Shown here piece after piece: positions 1-8,278 of a DNA stretch of 64,000 nucleotides. Positions within the stretch are counted from its first letter, which is position 1. Each line of letters starts with the position of its first letter. The notes below the pieces were generated by a model. It saw nothing but the letters and a program-made list of their open reading frames with translations. It was not told the DNA's origin and did no database searches. This stretch comes from Cupriavidus necator A5-1 (GTDB taxonomy: Bacteria > Pseudomonadota > Gammaproteobacteria > Burkholderiales > Burkholderiaceae), in NCBI RefSeq assembly GCF_000744095.1, contig NZ_JQLI01000004.1, forward strand, positions 1-64,000. Direction: 5' to 3'. The translations under genes and the position numbers were made by a program.

Positions 1-206
1 ACAAGCCGCTTGCGATAGTAGAGAGGCCAAGAAGAACGCTCCATAAGCGCGCCAGAGGTGGCTTTGTCCTCGTGGAATTGGACAGCCCGGCGTGCCAAGG
101 TCGCACGTGGTTGGCCCAGTCCCCCGCTTGCTGGCGCCTCTCTAGATTAGGTAACGCAGCACCAAGCCGGCACAGAACAAGCCCGCTTGGAGCCCTTCTG
201 TCTGTC

Positions 207-509
207 TCAAGGGCCCCCAATCCCCAAGCGCTGAGCAGGGCGGTTCCCATGAGTAATACGGCCATCAGGCCGCCACCTGCTCGTAGATTCCTTCGCACGC
301 ACTTCAACCCCGATTCGTTCCAGTTCTCGGTATTTGCAGACCCCAGCCGGTACCTCAAATGGTCTTCCGCCCCTCGAGTACTGCGGAAACCTATCAGGTG
401 CGCGCACAGCAGGACGTATTCCTCCAAACCCCATTCCGAGCCGGTCCGCCGCCGAGCGAGCACGCTTCATGTCGGCGACATGCATGTTGACGGTCAAAGC
501 CTGTTTCAT
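207..509 (-). CDS. Small hypothetical backbone protein (100 aa)
   Basis: I do not recognise this protein. The ATG at 509 has a good ribosome binding site (AGGAAG, 7 nt upstream), so I prefer it to the longer frame that begins at 554. The product starts MKQALTVNMHVADMKR and is basic, with no membrane segment, signal peptide or metal motif. It is the last gene of a minus-strand series (3922 to 207) and overlaps the 3' end of the preceding gene by about 115 bp in another frame. That overlap is unusual, so one of the two ends may be wrong, for example through a small indel. The 206 bases beyond it to the window edge show no gene I can support. Confidence 0.45.
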   Translation of the reverse strand: MKQALTVNMHVADMKRARSAADRLGMGFGGIRPAVRAPDRFPQYSRGGRPFEVPAGVCKYRELERIGVEVRAKESTSRWRPDGRITHGNRPAQRLGIGGP

Positions 510-1077
510 CGTCTGGCTTCCTATGCTCAAGCTCTTTGGCGCTCTTGGCGGCAAAGAGAGTCCTCAGTCGAAGCCTGCCCGGCTGCGCCGAACCTGAATC
601 GCCCAACGTGCGTAGCCTGGTTTGCCGCCCGCCCCATCGCTGCTGAATGGCGCCGATGTCTCGATCAGACCAGCTCGCGTCCTTGGCGTGCTCGACGAGT
701 GTGTCGACGTCGGGCACCACCACCATCGAGCCGCCGGATCGGCTCTCCGATCGCACGATATATCCATTCACATCATGCAGGACGTACGTTCCGGCGGGAT
801 CCAGCAATATCAGGCTGTTGCGGCCCGCCAGATCCATTACCCAATTCGTCTGCGCTTCGGTCAGGTATCCGGAGCTGTACCACCTTGCAGTTGCCTGCCG
901 CACGAACCTGGATTCGGCTTCGTTCAGGCGGCTCGCCACCTCCGCGTGCCCAAGCGCAGCGAGGGCGGCTCGCATCCTGGCGTCACGGGCAGCTTGCACC
1001 CGTTCCTGCTCCGCACGTATGGCTTCGGCTTCGCGGATCCTCGCGGGATCAAGAAGCGCTCGGAAATCGATTGGCAT
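394..1077 (-). CDS. Hypothetical backbone protein (227 aa)
   Basis: No family is recognised. The ATG at 1077 is preceded by GAGGAGAG at 7 nt and lies 11 bp after the stop of the upstream gene, so the two are probably co-transcribed. Residues 1-60 are rich in Arg, Ala and Glu and likely helical or coiled. Residues 60-150 look globular and contain LILLDPAGTYVLHDVNGYIV and a hydrophobic VVVPDVD strand. The last 35 residues (HACRRHEACSLGG and onward) are of low quality and overlap the next gene, so the natural stop may have been lost to a frameshift near 500. Function unknown. Confidence 0.5.
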   Translation of the reverse strand: MPIDFRALLDPARIREAEAIRAEQERVQAARDARMRAALAALGHAEVASRLNEAESRFVRQATARWYSSGYLTEAQTNWVMDLAGRNSLILLDPAGTYVLHDVNGYIVRSESRSGGSMVVVPDVDTLVEHAKDASWSDRDIGAIQQRWGGRQTRLRTLGDSGSAQPGRLRLRTLFAAKSAKELEHRKPDDETGFDRQHACRRHEACSLGGGPARNGVWRNTSCCART

Positions 1078-1088
1078 TTACTCTCTCC

Positions 1089-2795
1089 TCAACTACGCGG
1101 TCGCCCGCCAAACGCAAAGCGAGGACTCCGGGGCGGCTCGGCAACGACATCGTCACCCTCTGAATTGGCCGGCAGCTCGCCGGTGGCCTCGACCCGGCGG
1201 ATCTCACCGGGAGCCACACTGGATTCACCAGGTGACGGTGCATCAGGGCACTGCGCGCCGGCATTGAATGGCTCTTGCAGGAACGCCGGCCGTGCCGACT
1301 CCGGCAGGCCCAGCTTCACCCTGCGGTGCTCATACAATTCCCATATCCCGGCCTCCTCCGCCTGGATAGTCGGAGTCCCGCCGGCCAGCAGGCGCTCGAC
1401 GGTGTCCAGCACGAAGTCGCCTTCCGCCTCCGACCACTTGGCATCGAGCGATGAACCCGGCGCCGGGTTCGGCGGGGCCGCAGGCGGCAATGCCTGCAGA
1501 CCAGCATTCTCGTCGGCGAGCCGCAGCTCCGGACGGCCGCCGGCAGCAAGTATTCCGTTATGCCAGATGCCAAGGGTGCGTTGCCTCGGCTCGATCTGTT
1601 GGCGATACCCCCTTGCTGCCAGGCGGCGGACCGTATCCTCCGAGAGCACTACCCAGAACTCCCGTTCGGTCTGACCGGGGGAGTGAGGTGAACCCGGATC
1701 GGCCGCAATCTGCACCGTTGCATAGAAGACGCGGTCGGTTTCCCCGCCCAACTCACGCTTGAGCGCGGCGAGATCGGGCCGCGCGATCTCCACAATCCCC
1801 AATTCTTTGTGGAAACCAGCGGTGCCGACCCGGACGCTCCGATAGCCTTGCTCCGCGTAGCTTCGATGCTGGACCTCAACGAGCAGTGCGCGGTCGATCT
1901 CGGGCCACGGGCTGAAGTTGCTTCCGTGGGTAGAGCCTGCCTGGCTCCAGGGAACCACGACCATCGCCGCGCCGCCGTGGGCCGTGCGAATCTCAACAAC
2001 TGCGTGCTCCGGCCCCGCCTGACGTGTTGCGCGTGCCCAAACGGCCCGCGAGAAGGCCGTCCCGATCGGAAGGTCGGACGGATATCCGATAAACGCACTC
2101 CCAGGTATGCCGCAGGGCTGGTTCCCGCCCTCTTCACCGCGGCCCTGAAAGCCAAAGTACGCCGGCGGCGAGGTCTCATTGCGGGCAGCCACACGCGCGT
2201 CGAACCGCGCGCGACGGACCGTCCCCGCCGACTCGGCCTGCTTAAATGGTGCATCGAGATCGTCCACCTCCAACGCCGGCGGCGCCTCAAAGTTGCCAAC
2301 CTCTGTGACTTCTTCGCTGGCTTCCAGGTAGGCCCCCGCTCGCGGCGACTGCCCCTCGGCGGAACCGCTGTCGCACGAGTGCTCGGCCGGCCGGGCGTCC
2401 CTCGCGGCGCTATGCGCGACCGGCGGACGTGCAGCAAAGCTGAAGCTTGGCCGCGCGCCAGGCAGCCGATCTGCTCCGATACGTGGGATCTCCGCGGCGG
2501 TCGTCGCATCAGCGCTCATAGGCGGCTCCTGCGCCGGCTCGGTGGCTTTTGCCGCCTGACCAAAACGGAATGACGTTCGCGCTGCGCCCTCCACCTTACC
2601 GCCGGCCGCGGCACCCACTGAGGCAGTCGCACCTCTGGATGCGAGCACAGCAGCATCTGTGTACCGCGGCCCGTTGTCATGCGTACCAATTTCTGCGTGC
2701 CCGCCATCGCCAATCAACGCCGACGGCAGGTCGGCCGGCATCGACCGCAGATCCTTCCGAATCTTCATCAATCGCTCTTTGGCTCGCGCGCTCAT
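1089..2795 (-). CDS. Hypothetical protein with repeated Phe-x-Phe motifs (568 aa)
   Basis: Not recognised. The first 230 residues are Ala/Pro/Arg/Glu-rich and probably disordered; residues 230-480 look folded (VVEIRTAHGGAAMVVVPW, FWVVLSEDTVRRL). A short motif occurs three times: SFRFG near residue 76, SFSFAARPP near 118 and RFAFGGRPRS at the very C-terminus. The same motif is repeated in the disordered N-terminus of the helicase encoded at 4005-6035, which points to a shared partner or assembly. The start at 2795 has no clear Shine-Dalgarno; Met10 at 2768 is an alternative. It follows the 2936-3922 gene and precedes 394-1077 in the same direction. Role in the element unknown. Confidence 0.55.
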   Translation of the reverse strand: MSARAKERLMKIRKDLRSMPADLPSALIGDGGHAEIGTHDNGPRYTDAAVLASRGATASVGAAAGGKVEGAARTSFRFGQAAKATEPAQEPPMSADATTAAEIPRIGADRLPGARPSFSFAARPPVAHSAARDARPAEHSCDSGSAEGQSPRAGAYLEASEEVTEVGNFEAPPALEVDDLDAPFKQAESAGTVRRARFDARVAARNETSPPAYFGFQGRGEEGGNQPCGIPGSAFIGYPSDLPIGTAFSRAVWARATRQAGPEHAVVEIRTAHGGAAMVVVPWSQAGSTHGSNFSPWPEIDRALLVEVQHRSYAEQGYRSVRVGTAGFHKELGIVEIARPDLAALKRELGGETDRVFYATVQIAADPGSPHSPGQTEREFWVVLSEDTVRRLAARGYRQQIEPRQRTLGIWHNGILAAGGRPELRLADENAGLQALPPAAPPNPAPGSSLDAKWSEAEGDFVLDTVERLLAGGTPTIQAEEAGIWELYEHRRVKLGLPESARPAFLQEPFNAGAQCPDAPSPGESSVAPGEIRRVEATGELPANSEGDDVVAEPPRSPRFAFGGRPRS

Positions 2796-2840
2796 TGGTT
2801 CAAAAATATCTTTGAACTTCGTGTTGATACGCTACGCCGA

Positions 2841-2846
2841 ATTATA
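2841..2846 (-). promoter_or_regulatory. Candidate -10 box for the 2795 gene
   Basis: The minus strand reads TATAAT exactly, 46 bp before the start codon at 2795. The hexamer 17 bp upstream (AAGTGG) is a poor -35, so this is only a weak promoter call. It lies between the putative terminator hairpins at 2873-2931 and the gene. Confidence 0.3.
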
Positions 2847-2872
2847 TGGTGCTATACTGCGATCCACTTCCG

Positions 2873-2931
2873 AGCCCGATTGAGCCCGGGCTTTCTGCTT
2901 AGGACGCTCATCCGGGCGCCTTCTTTTTTTT
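2873..2931 (+). terminator. Two hairpins, the second with a T tract
   Basis: AGCCCG (2873-2878) pairs with CGGGCT (2887-2892). A second stem, AGG(A)CGC at 2901-2907 with GCGCCT at 2916-2921, is followed by a T-rich run to 2931. The orientation is that of a plus-strand intrinsic terminator, yet both flanking genes are on the minus strand. It either ends an unseen plus-strand RNA or acts as structure in the 5' leader of the 2795 gene. Confidence 0.4.
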
Positions 2932-2935
2932 CTGC

Positions 2936-3922
2936 TTAGATTCCCCACCCGCCTTCGCGCGATCGCTCCCGTGCACGATTGATCACGTCGTCAGCGGTTT
3001 CCGTTGCGGTCTGCCCGGCCCACTCGCCATCATTCGGCGCCTGGTCGACTCGGTAGATCTGGTCCGCGGCAAAATTGATGTTGTTGACGAACATGTGACG
3101 CAGCTGCGGATTGCTGAATACGGCCGCCGCGATCTCTGCGGCCTCTTCGGCGCTGCGTGCCATGACCCGCATGGTCGCTCCGACATCGGCATAGGCGTCG
3201 CTCGCACCGCCAGCGTTGATCGCAGGGGCGGGGTTTGCCAGGGCAACAACCGGGGAGAATCGCTCGTCCGACCAGCCAGCCGTAACGGCATCGGCCGAGG
3301 TCGATACAGCAAAGTGCTCATCGGTGGGCTGCTCCAGGAATCGGTAGATCGTCTCATCGTCCGCATCCAGCCGGTCTTCGCTATCCGGGTGTTCGTCCTC
3401 CCGCCAGATGTCCACGCGAATGTTTTTCAGCGCGACACCGACTTCGAACGGCTGGCAGGCAAACCCCTCCAGAGCCTGGCGCACGCCCTCGCCCGCAATC
3501 TCGCCCTCGCTGGCCAGCGCCTGCGCAATCACCGTCGGGGAGCTCGTGATTGCCTGGATCTGGCCCGCGACAGCAGGCGTCACGCCGTCGGTGAGTTGCG
3601 CTACGTCGTTGCCCGGAATCGGTCGGCGGGCGGCGACTTGGCCGGCGCGCGTGTATGCCTCCTGCCAGCGCTCGCCCAGGCTATGCGTCAACATGGCTTT
3701 TACTGCGTTGACGACGGCGTCGCCGGCCTCGATGGTGGTCACGTCGCCGGGCTGCACCGCAACACCATTGCGCATCAGAGAGAAGAAATAGGAGGCGGGC
3801 ACCAGCGCGGGGTCAATGTGGAACTTCCCGGTGGTGTCGATCGCGCCGAACGTGCCGGCCAGGATCTGGTTGGCGTGGGCATGCATGCCGCCAGCGTTCT
3901 GCAGAATGGTGAGCGTGGTCAT
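2936..3922 (-). CDS. Hypothetical backbone protein (328 aa)
   Basis: No family is recognised. The start at 3922 has GGGAG a few bases upstream. The protein is acidic and Ala-rich, without a signal peptide or membrane segment. The N-terminus reads MTTLTILQNAGGMHAHANQI, and the middle carries an acidic run around DEHPDSEDRLDADDETIY. It is the first gene after the helicase gene in the same direction, separated by about 80 bp, and may be part of a backbone operon. Function unknown; the context suggests plasmid or ICE maintenance or transfer. Confidence 0.55.
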   Translation of the reverse strand: MTTLTILQNAGGMHAHANQILAGTFGAIDTTGKFHIDPALVPASYFFSLMRNGVAVQPGDVTTIEAGDAVVNAVKAMLTHSLGERWQEAYTRAGQVAARRPIPGNDVAQLTDGVTPAVAGQIQAITSSPTVIAQALASEGEIAGEGVRQALEGFACQPFEVGVALKNIRVDIWREDEHPDSEDRLDADDETIYRFLEQPTDEHFAVSTSADAVTAGWSDERFSPVVALANPAPAINAGGASDAYADVGATMRVMARSAEEAAEIAAAVFSNPQLRHMFVNNINFAADQIYRVDQAPNDGEWAGQTATETADDVINRARERSREGGWGI

Positions 3923-4004
3923 CTAATCTCCCTCGAACAGGTGTGGATGGGTGGTGGTGGGTTGAAAACGGGGGCGACGGGCTGGCAGGCGCCCCCGGAG
4001 AAAC

Positions 4005-6035
4005 TTAGAATCGGGGCGGCGTCAGGTGGATGAAGGCGTTGTCCGTCACCTCCAGGATCTCCCTGCGCACTCTCACGGCCTCGGCGCCGAGACGCTGTCG
4101 GGCGGCTGCTGCCACCCTCATGTCCGCTTCATCCCGCCGCTGTCGATGCGCGGGTAGATCCGCAATCCACGCCAAGGTCTCGGTGTTGAGCTGGCAAGAC
4201 TTCATCGCGCGCGTGACCGCCACATAGAGCAGGTTGAGCTCTTGATCAGTGCCATCGTCACGCATTGCCTCCTGCGCGCCGATCCGACCGAAGTCCGCCA
4301 TGGACTGCTCCGCCTTCTCGAGCACGGTGAAGTCGTCCGCAAGCTTCACCTGGTCCCACTCGAGGCCCTTTGCCTTGTGTCCCGTGGCGACAACCAAGTC
4401 GGCGAACTTGTCGCTCTTCTCCTCGTTGGCGCGCAGTTCCGCCACGAGCTGCGGAATCTCATGACGGTACTGGTCGACCAGTTCAACCAGGATCTTCACC
4501 TCAGGATCCTTGGTCTCCTCGCCGTAATCCTCGAACTCCTGCCAGGACGTGAAGTTGTCCCGGATGAATGGCTCCCTGATATCGGTTCGCTGGTTGGAGC
4601 GAAGGCGCCACGCGTCCTCGAGGATGTGCACCTTGTAACCCTCGATCCCGCCAACCCAGTGCACCCCGCGGCCCCGCCGGGCAACTGCCTGTTTGATCAG
4701 CTCCGCGTTGGAACGAGAGAGCAACGCATACGGCGCGCCCTCGCGCCAGGGTGCGTCACTGCCCAGGCCCTCGATCTGATTGGTCTCGCCCTTCAGCTCA
4801 GAAAGAATTTGGTTCGCAATTCCTGCCGTCTTCGGTCCGAAGCGCCAGGACTGAGTGAGCGGCAGCACCGTGGCGTTCGCAGGCAAACCCTCCATGGCGT
4901 TGGTCGCGCCGCGGAACGCGTAGATCGACTGGTGGCGGTCTCCCAAGTACAGCAGCTTCGTACCGAACTCCCGCTGCAACTCGACCAGCTGAGCCGTGAT
5001 GGGGTTTGCATCCTGTGCCTCGTCGAAGACGAGCATCTGGTAGCCCAGATTGGGTTTGCTTTGCACGAACATCTTCAGGTAGGCGTCATGCGGAATCGTG
5101 ATCCGGCCACTCTTGTCCTTCATGGCACCCCAAACGCGGTTCGCATATCGCACGCATTGCTCGACCGTGAAGTCCTGTGCATTCAGGACCTTACGCGCTT
5201 CATCGGCGTGCGCTGCAGTCGGCTCAGCATCCCTGCTGGCGAAGAAGCTGGCCAGGATGCGCTGGGTGATAGCCGCCTCGCGGTACCGGACATCGAGGCC
5301 GATGACGGCCATGTCTTTGCGCATGGTCGCCGGCTTCCAGATGTTTTCCACACGCGAGCGCTGGTCCTGCGTGAGCACGGAGTACGCAAGGGCGTGCGTA
5401 GTCATTGAGGTAACGTGGCTTGGAAACCTGCCTTGCGCGGCCTTGGCGTTGGCGCGATTGAATGCCAGGTACAAGGTCCGCAGGTCGGGGCGCGCCTCGG
5501 TAAAGCCAACGGCGGTGGTGGTCTTTCCGGTGCCGGCATATGCCTCCGCCACTACGATGTCAGCTTGCGCCTCGATGATCGCGCGCTGCTGATCGGTGTA
5601 GGTTCGCGCTGCCTGGGCAGCGGGGCGCAGCGAGGTCGACCCGAAGCTGAAGCCTTTGGCCGATGCCGCTGCTCTAGCCGTTGCGGTGGCCCGCGGGGTG
5701 GCCGCAGTGCCGAAGGACGCGGCCTGCGGAGTTTGCTGCGCCGCCTGAACCGGTGTCGCCGCTGTGCGGGCGGATCCAAAACTGAACCGGGGCGGGCCGG
5801 AGACAGCAGCAGGCTTTGGCGCCGGCTGCCGCGCCGGCGCAGCCGTGCTCTCACGCGGCTGTTCCCCACTCGGTGCTGTCGGCGTGGTATTGCTCGGCGG
5901 CGCCACATTGGCCGGTGCGGCGGCCGGCGGACGAGCGAAAAAGCTGAACGATCGCGGACTTGCTGCCGGCGTCGGACGCCGCTGCTCCCCTTCATTGGTC
6001 GATGGCGATTTGACGGCGGGGAGAACGAACGGCAT
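4005..6035 (-). CDS. UvrD/Rep-like superfamily 1 DNA helicase
   Basis: SF1A helicase of about 676 aa. Visible motifs in order: Walker A AGTGKTTT near residue 168, motif II LVFDEAQD, motif III LGDRHQSIYAFRGA, motif IV QSWRFG, motif V ATGHKAKGLEWD and motif VI LLYVAVTRA. The first 140 residues form a Pro/Ala-rich disordered tail with SFSFFARPP, RFSFG and GFSFG, the same motif as in the 568-aa neighbour. I chose ATG 6035 (GGAG, 8 nt upstream) because the longer frame from 6236 runs through a hairpin and T tract at 6080-6103. By family it should translocate 3'-5' on single-stranded DNA; on an element, a role in replication, conjugation or repair is an inference. Confidence 0.85.
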   Translation of the reverse strand: MPFVLPAVKSPSTNEGEQRRPTPAASPRSFSFFARPPAAAPANVAPPSNTTPTAPSGEQPRESTAAPARQPAPKPAAVSGPPRFSFGSARTAATPVQAAQQTPQAASFGTAATPRATATARAAASAKGFSFGSTSLRPAAQAARTYTDQQRAIIEAQADIVVAEAYAGTGKTTTAVGFTEARPDLRTLYLAFNRANAKAAQGRFPSHVTSMTTHALAYSVLTQDQRSRVENIWKPATMRKDMAVIGLDVRYREAAITQRILASFFASRDAEPTAAHADEARKVLNAQDFTVEQCVRYANRVWGAMKDKSGRITIPHDAYLKMFVQSKPNLGYQMLVFDEAQDANPITAQLVELQREFGTKLLYLGDRHQSIYAFRGATNAMEGLPANATVLPLTQSWRFGPKTAGIANQILSELKGETNQIEGLGSDAPWREGAPYALLSRSNAELIKQAVARRGRGVHWVGGIEGYKVHILEDAWRLRSNQRTDIREPFIRDNFTSWQEFEDYGEETKDPEVKILVELVDQYRHEIPQLVAELRANEEKSDKFADLVVATGHKAKGLEWDQVKLADDFTVLEKAEQSMADFGRIGAQEAMRDDGTDQELNLLYVAVTRAMKSCQLNTETLAWIADLPAHRQRRDEADMRVAAAARQRLGAEAVRVRREILEVTDNAFIHLTPPRF

Positions 6036-6079
6036 GGAATTGACTCCGGCTGGATCGGGTCTCAGCAGACCTCGAGGAA

Positions 6080-6103
6080 GCGCCGCAAATAGGCGCCTTT
6101 TTT
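6080..6103 (+). terminator. Hairpin plus T6 upstream of the helicase start
   Basis: GCGCC (6080-6084) and GGCGC (6092-6096) form a stem, followed by C and TTTTTT. It reads as a plus-strand terminator but lies in the 5' leader of a minus-strand gene, like the structure at 2873-2931. Confidence 0.45.
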
Positions 6104-6354
6104 CTTTCGTTTTAGCATGGTACTCGCAAATATAATCGCAACTCAAGTCAGCTAAAGTGAGCGTGGGTTCAATGGTTTTGAAGGACGTTCGCTTGGGGCG
6201 GGCTAGCCGCTTATTCCGAATTGCGTACCACTCCACATTATTCCTACGGCGAAGAGAGGCTCAATAAATTTGAACGCGGGGTGTCGCTGGACCAGTTTGC
6301 GTGGGTGTAGGCCGACTTGCCATTCTGATCGCTCCACTAACGGCAATCCCTGAC

Positions 6355-6698
6355 ATGTCCTTCTCTCTCGACTGCCCGCCCCGCGCGGAAGCGTCTGCCG
6401 ACACGCTGGTCCTCGTGGCCTGTTGTGGCAGGAAGCTGGACCACGCAGCCCCGGCTCGCGAGCTCTATCAGGGCGCTCTCTTCAGGTTCTCGGTGGCCTA
6501 CTGCGTGCGCCACCAGCTCGCCTGGGCGATCCTGAGTGCGAAGCTTGGCCTGGTCGCCCCAGACGACGTAGTGGAGCCATATGAGTCGCGGCTATCCAGC
6601 AGCCGCACCGATCAAGCGCTCTGGGCTGACCGGGTGTTCACGCGCCTGCAGCGCAACAGGCTGCCAAGGCAGGCTGTTTTCCTGGCCGGCTCCGACTC
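6355..6698 (+). pseudogene. DUF6884-like protein, 3' end replaced
   Basis: The frame encodes LVLVACCGRKLDHAAPAREL, then LYQGALFRF and WAILSAKLGLVAPDD, then VFLAGSD. These features fit the DUF6884 family (small proteins with an N-terminal Cys-rich strand and an AKxGLxxPD loop). Start: ATG 6355 or an upstream codon in the same frame from 6301; no strong Shine-Dalgarno is visible. After about 6698 the sequence stops matching that family and, in a different frame, becomes the end of an H-NS protein. The frame itself stays open into the IS630 element. I read this as an out-of-frame deletion fusion. The function of DUF6884 is unknown. Confidence 0.55.
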
Positions 6699-6884
6699 GA
6701 TATTGCTACAAAGCGTCGTCGCGGGCGGCCTGCGAAGGATGGCGGTAACACCGTGGCGAAATCCCCATTGCCGCCCAAGTACATGGATCCCAAAACCGGC
6801 AAAACGTGGTCCGGTCGCGGTCGTACACCGGCTTGGCTGGGTAAGAACCCAAAGCGCTTCCTCATCGCAGAGGAAGCGGCCTAA
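6693..6884 (+). pseudogene. H-NS-family C-terminal DNA-binding domain fragment
   Basis: In the frame one base behind the DUF6884 frame, the sequence encodes KRRRGRPAKDGG, then PKYMDPKTGKTWSGRGR, then TPAWLGKNPKRFLIAEEAA and stop. This is the AT-hook-like linker and C-terminal DNA-binding domain of betaproteobacterial H-NS. The N-terminal oligomerisation domain is missing and no convincing start exists (GTG 6753 or ATG 6783 would give only 44 or 34 residues). Probably inactive, unless a frameshift joins it to the DUF6884 part. Confidence 0.75.
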
Positions 6885-6938
6885 TCAGCCAACACTGCAA
6901 TGCAGGCGCTCTCGGAAACAGCGCGAACGCCTACCTCG

Positions 6939-8024
6939 CTAGTGCAGCGTTCCATTCTGTTTGGAACTTAAGCGGCGGTTGGCGCGAATGACCTTCTGTA
7001 GGATGTCGCGAGCGCTCTTGGTCCAGATGAACGGCTTGGGGTTGGTGTTGTGGTGAGCGATGTATTCGTTGATGGCGTCGACCAGTTCCGGCACGCTGGT
7101 GAATACGCCGCGGCGAAGTCGCTCGGTTGTGATGTCGCGAAAGAACCGCTCGACCATGTTCAGCCATGATGCCGAGGTGGGTGTGAAGTGCATGTTGAAT
7201 CGAGGATGCTTGGCCAGCCAGTCTTGCACCGCAGGATGCTTGTGGGTGGCGTAGTTGTCGGCGATCAGATGCAGCGTTTTGTCCTTGGGCGTCTCGCGGT
7301 CGATCTTGCGCAGGAACTTCAGCCACTCGGTATGGCGGTGGCGCTGCTGGCACTGGGCGATGACTTGGCCATCGAGCACGTTGAGCGCGGCAAACAGCGT
7401 GGTCGTGCCGTTGCGCTTGTAGTCATGCGTCATGGTGGCCGCACGCCCCTTCTTCAACGGCAAGCCGGGCTGCGTGCGATCCAGCGCCTGCACCTGGCTC
7501 TTCTCATCGCAGCACAGCACCAGCGCGTGCTCGGGCGGCGACATGTAGAGGCCAACGATGTCTTCAAGCTTCTCGACGAACTTCGGATCGCGCGAGACCT
7601 TGAAGCCGCGCACGATGTGCGGCTTCAACCCGTGGGCGTGCCAATGGCGCATGACGGTGCTGGCGCTCACGCCCAACTCGGCGGCCATCTTGCGCGTGCT
7701 CCAGTGCGTGGCTGCTTCGGGCTTGCTTTGCGTGGTCAGTTCCACCAGCCGCGCCGTGTCCACCTTCACCGGCGGCGCACCGCGCGGCAAGTCGCGTTCG
7801 ATACCGGCCAGCCCCGATTGTGCATACCGCTCACGCCAACGCGACACCTGCACGCGTCCGATTCCCAACTGCTCGGCGATGTCCTTGTTCTGCATTCCGT
7901 TGGCGGCCAGCAGCACGATGCGCGCGCGCTGCGCCAGCCTCACGCTCGTGAGCTTTGACCGAACCAGCCTCGTCAACTTGGTTCGCTCCTCGTCGGTCAA
8001 CATGATCTCGGGGGCAACTCGCAC
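6939..8024 (-). CDS. IS630-family transposase
   Basis: A 361-aa DDE transposase. The N-terminus has a helix-turn-helix (NKDIAEQLGIGRVQVSRWRE). Catalytic blocks are VLCCDEKSQVQALDR, LIADNYATHKHPAV and TPTSASWLNMVERFF, giving the D-D-E triad. Its stop codon TAG is completed by the TA target site, so the reading frame ends exactly at the insertion point. It looks intact and is unrelated in sequence to the second IS630 transposase at 48795. Confidence 0.92.
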   Translation of the reverse strand: MRVAPEIMLTDEERTKLTRLVRSKLTSVRLAQRARIVLLAANGMQNKDIAEQLGIGRVQVSRWRERYAQSGLAGIERDLPRGAPPVKVDTARLVELTTQSKPEAATHWSTRKMAAELGVSASTVMRHWHAHGLKPHIVRGFKVSRDPKFVEKLEDIVGLYMSPPEHALVLCCDEKSQVQALDRTQPGLPLKKGRAATMTHDYKRNGTTTLFAALNVLDGQVIAQCQQRHRHTEWLKFLRKIDRETPKDKTLHLIADNYATHKHPAVQDWLAKHPRFNMHFTPTSASWLNMVERFFRDITTERLRRGVFTSVPELVDAINEYIAHHNTNPKPFIWTKSARDILQKVIRANRRLSSKQNGTLH

Positions 8025-8106
8025 TCGCTCTCTCCACGTTGTGGTCGCAGTAGAGCATTGGAGACGCCGAATTCATATAGGTTCCATCAAGAACAGAACG
8101 CTACAC
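6942..8106. mobile_element. IS630-family insertion sequence, first copy
   Basis: The ends are imperfect inverted repeats: GTGCAGCGTTC inward from 6942, and the complement GTGTAGCGTTC inward from 8106. TA dinucleotides at 6940-6941 and 8107-8108 flank the element, the target duplication expected of this family. One transposase gene on the minus strand fills it. Length 1165 bp, normal for IS630. Confidence 0.85.
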
Positions 8107-8278
8107 TAGCTTACGGCTGCGTCTCGATGCGTGACGTGAAATTGACGAAGGACGGCGTGTGGAACACATATGCTGGTTACATCGACGATCTCGCTTCGGT
8201 AGCCAGATCCGAGGCCTCAGCGCATCGTCGGGAGTAGGGGCAATGCATCGCGGGCAAAGTCCCCTCCCTCAACCAGCA

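Larger units (their letters stand above)
6900..8237 (+). pseudogene. Small ORF (56 codons) interrupted by the IS630 element
   Basis: ATG 6900 opens a frame of 14 codons ending in CTA at 6939-6941. Removing the IS and one copy of its TA target joins this frame to GCT at 8109 and continues for 42 codons to TAG at 8235. The restored product reads MQALSETARTPTSLAYGCVS, then MRDVKLTKDGVWNTYAGYID, then DLASVARSEASAHRRE. It does not match a family I know, but clean joining across the insertion supports it as an original gene. Confidence 0.45.

Noticed and set aside
622..1674. Long plus-strand frames at 72-1163 and 622-1674
   Set aside because: They lie opposite minus-strand genes with better starts and composition; products are Arg/Ser/Pro-rich without motifs.
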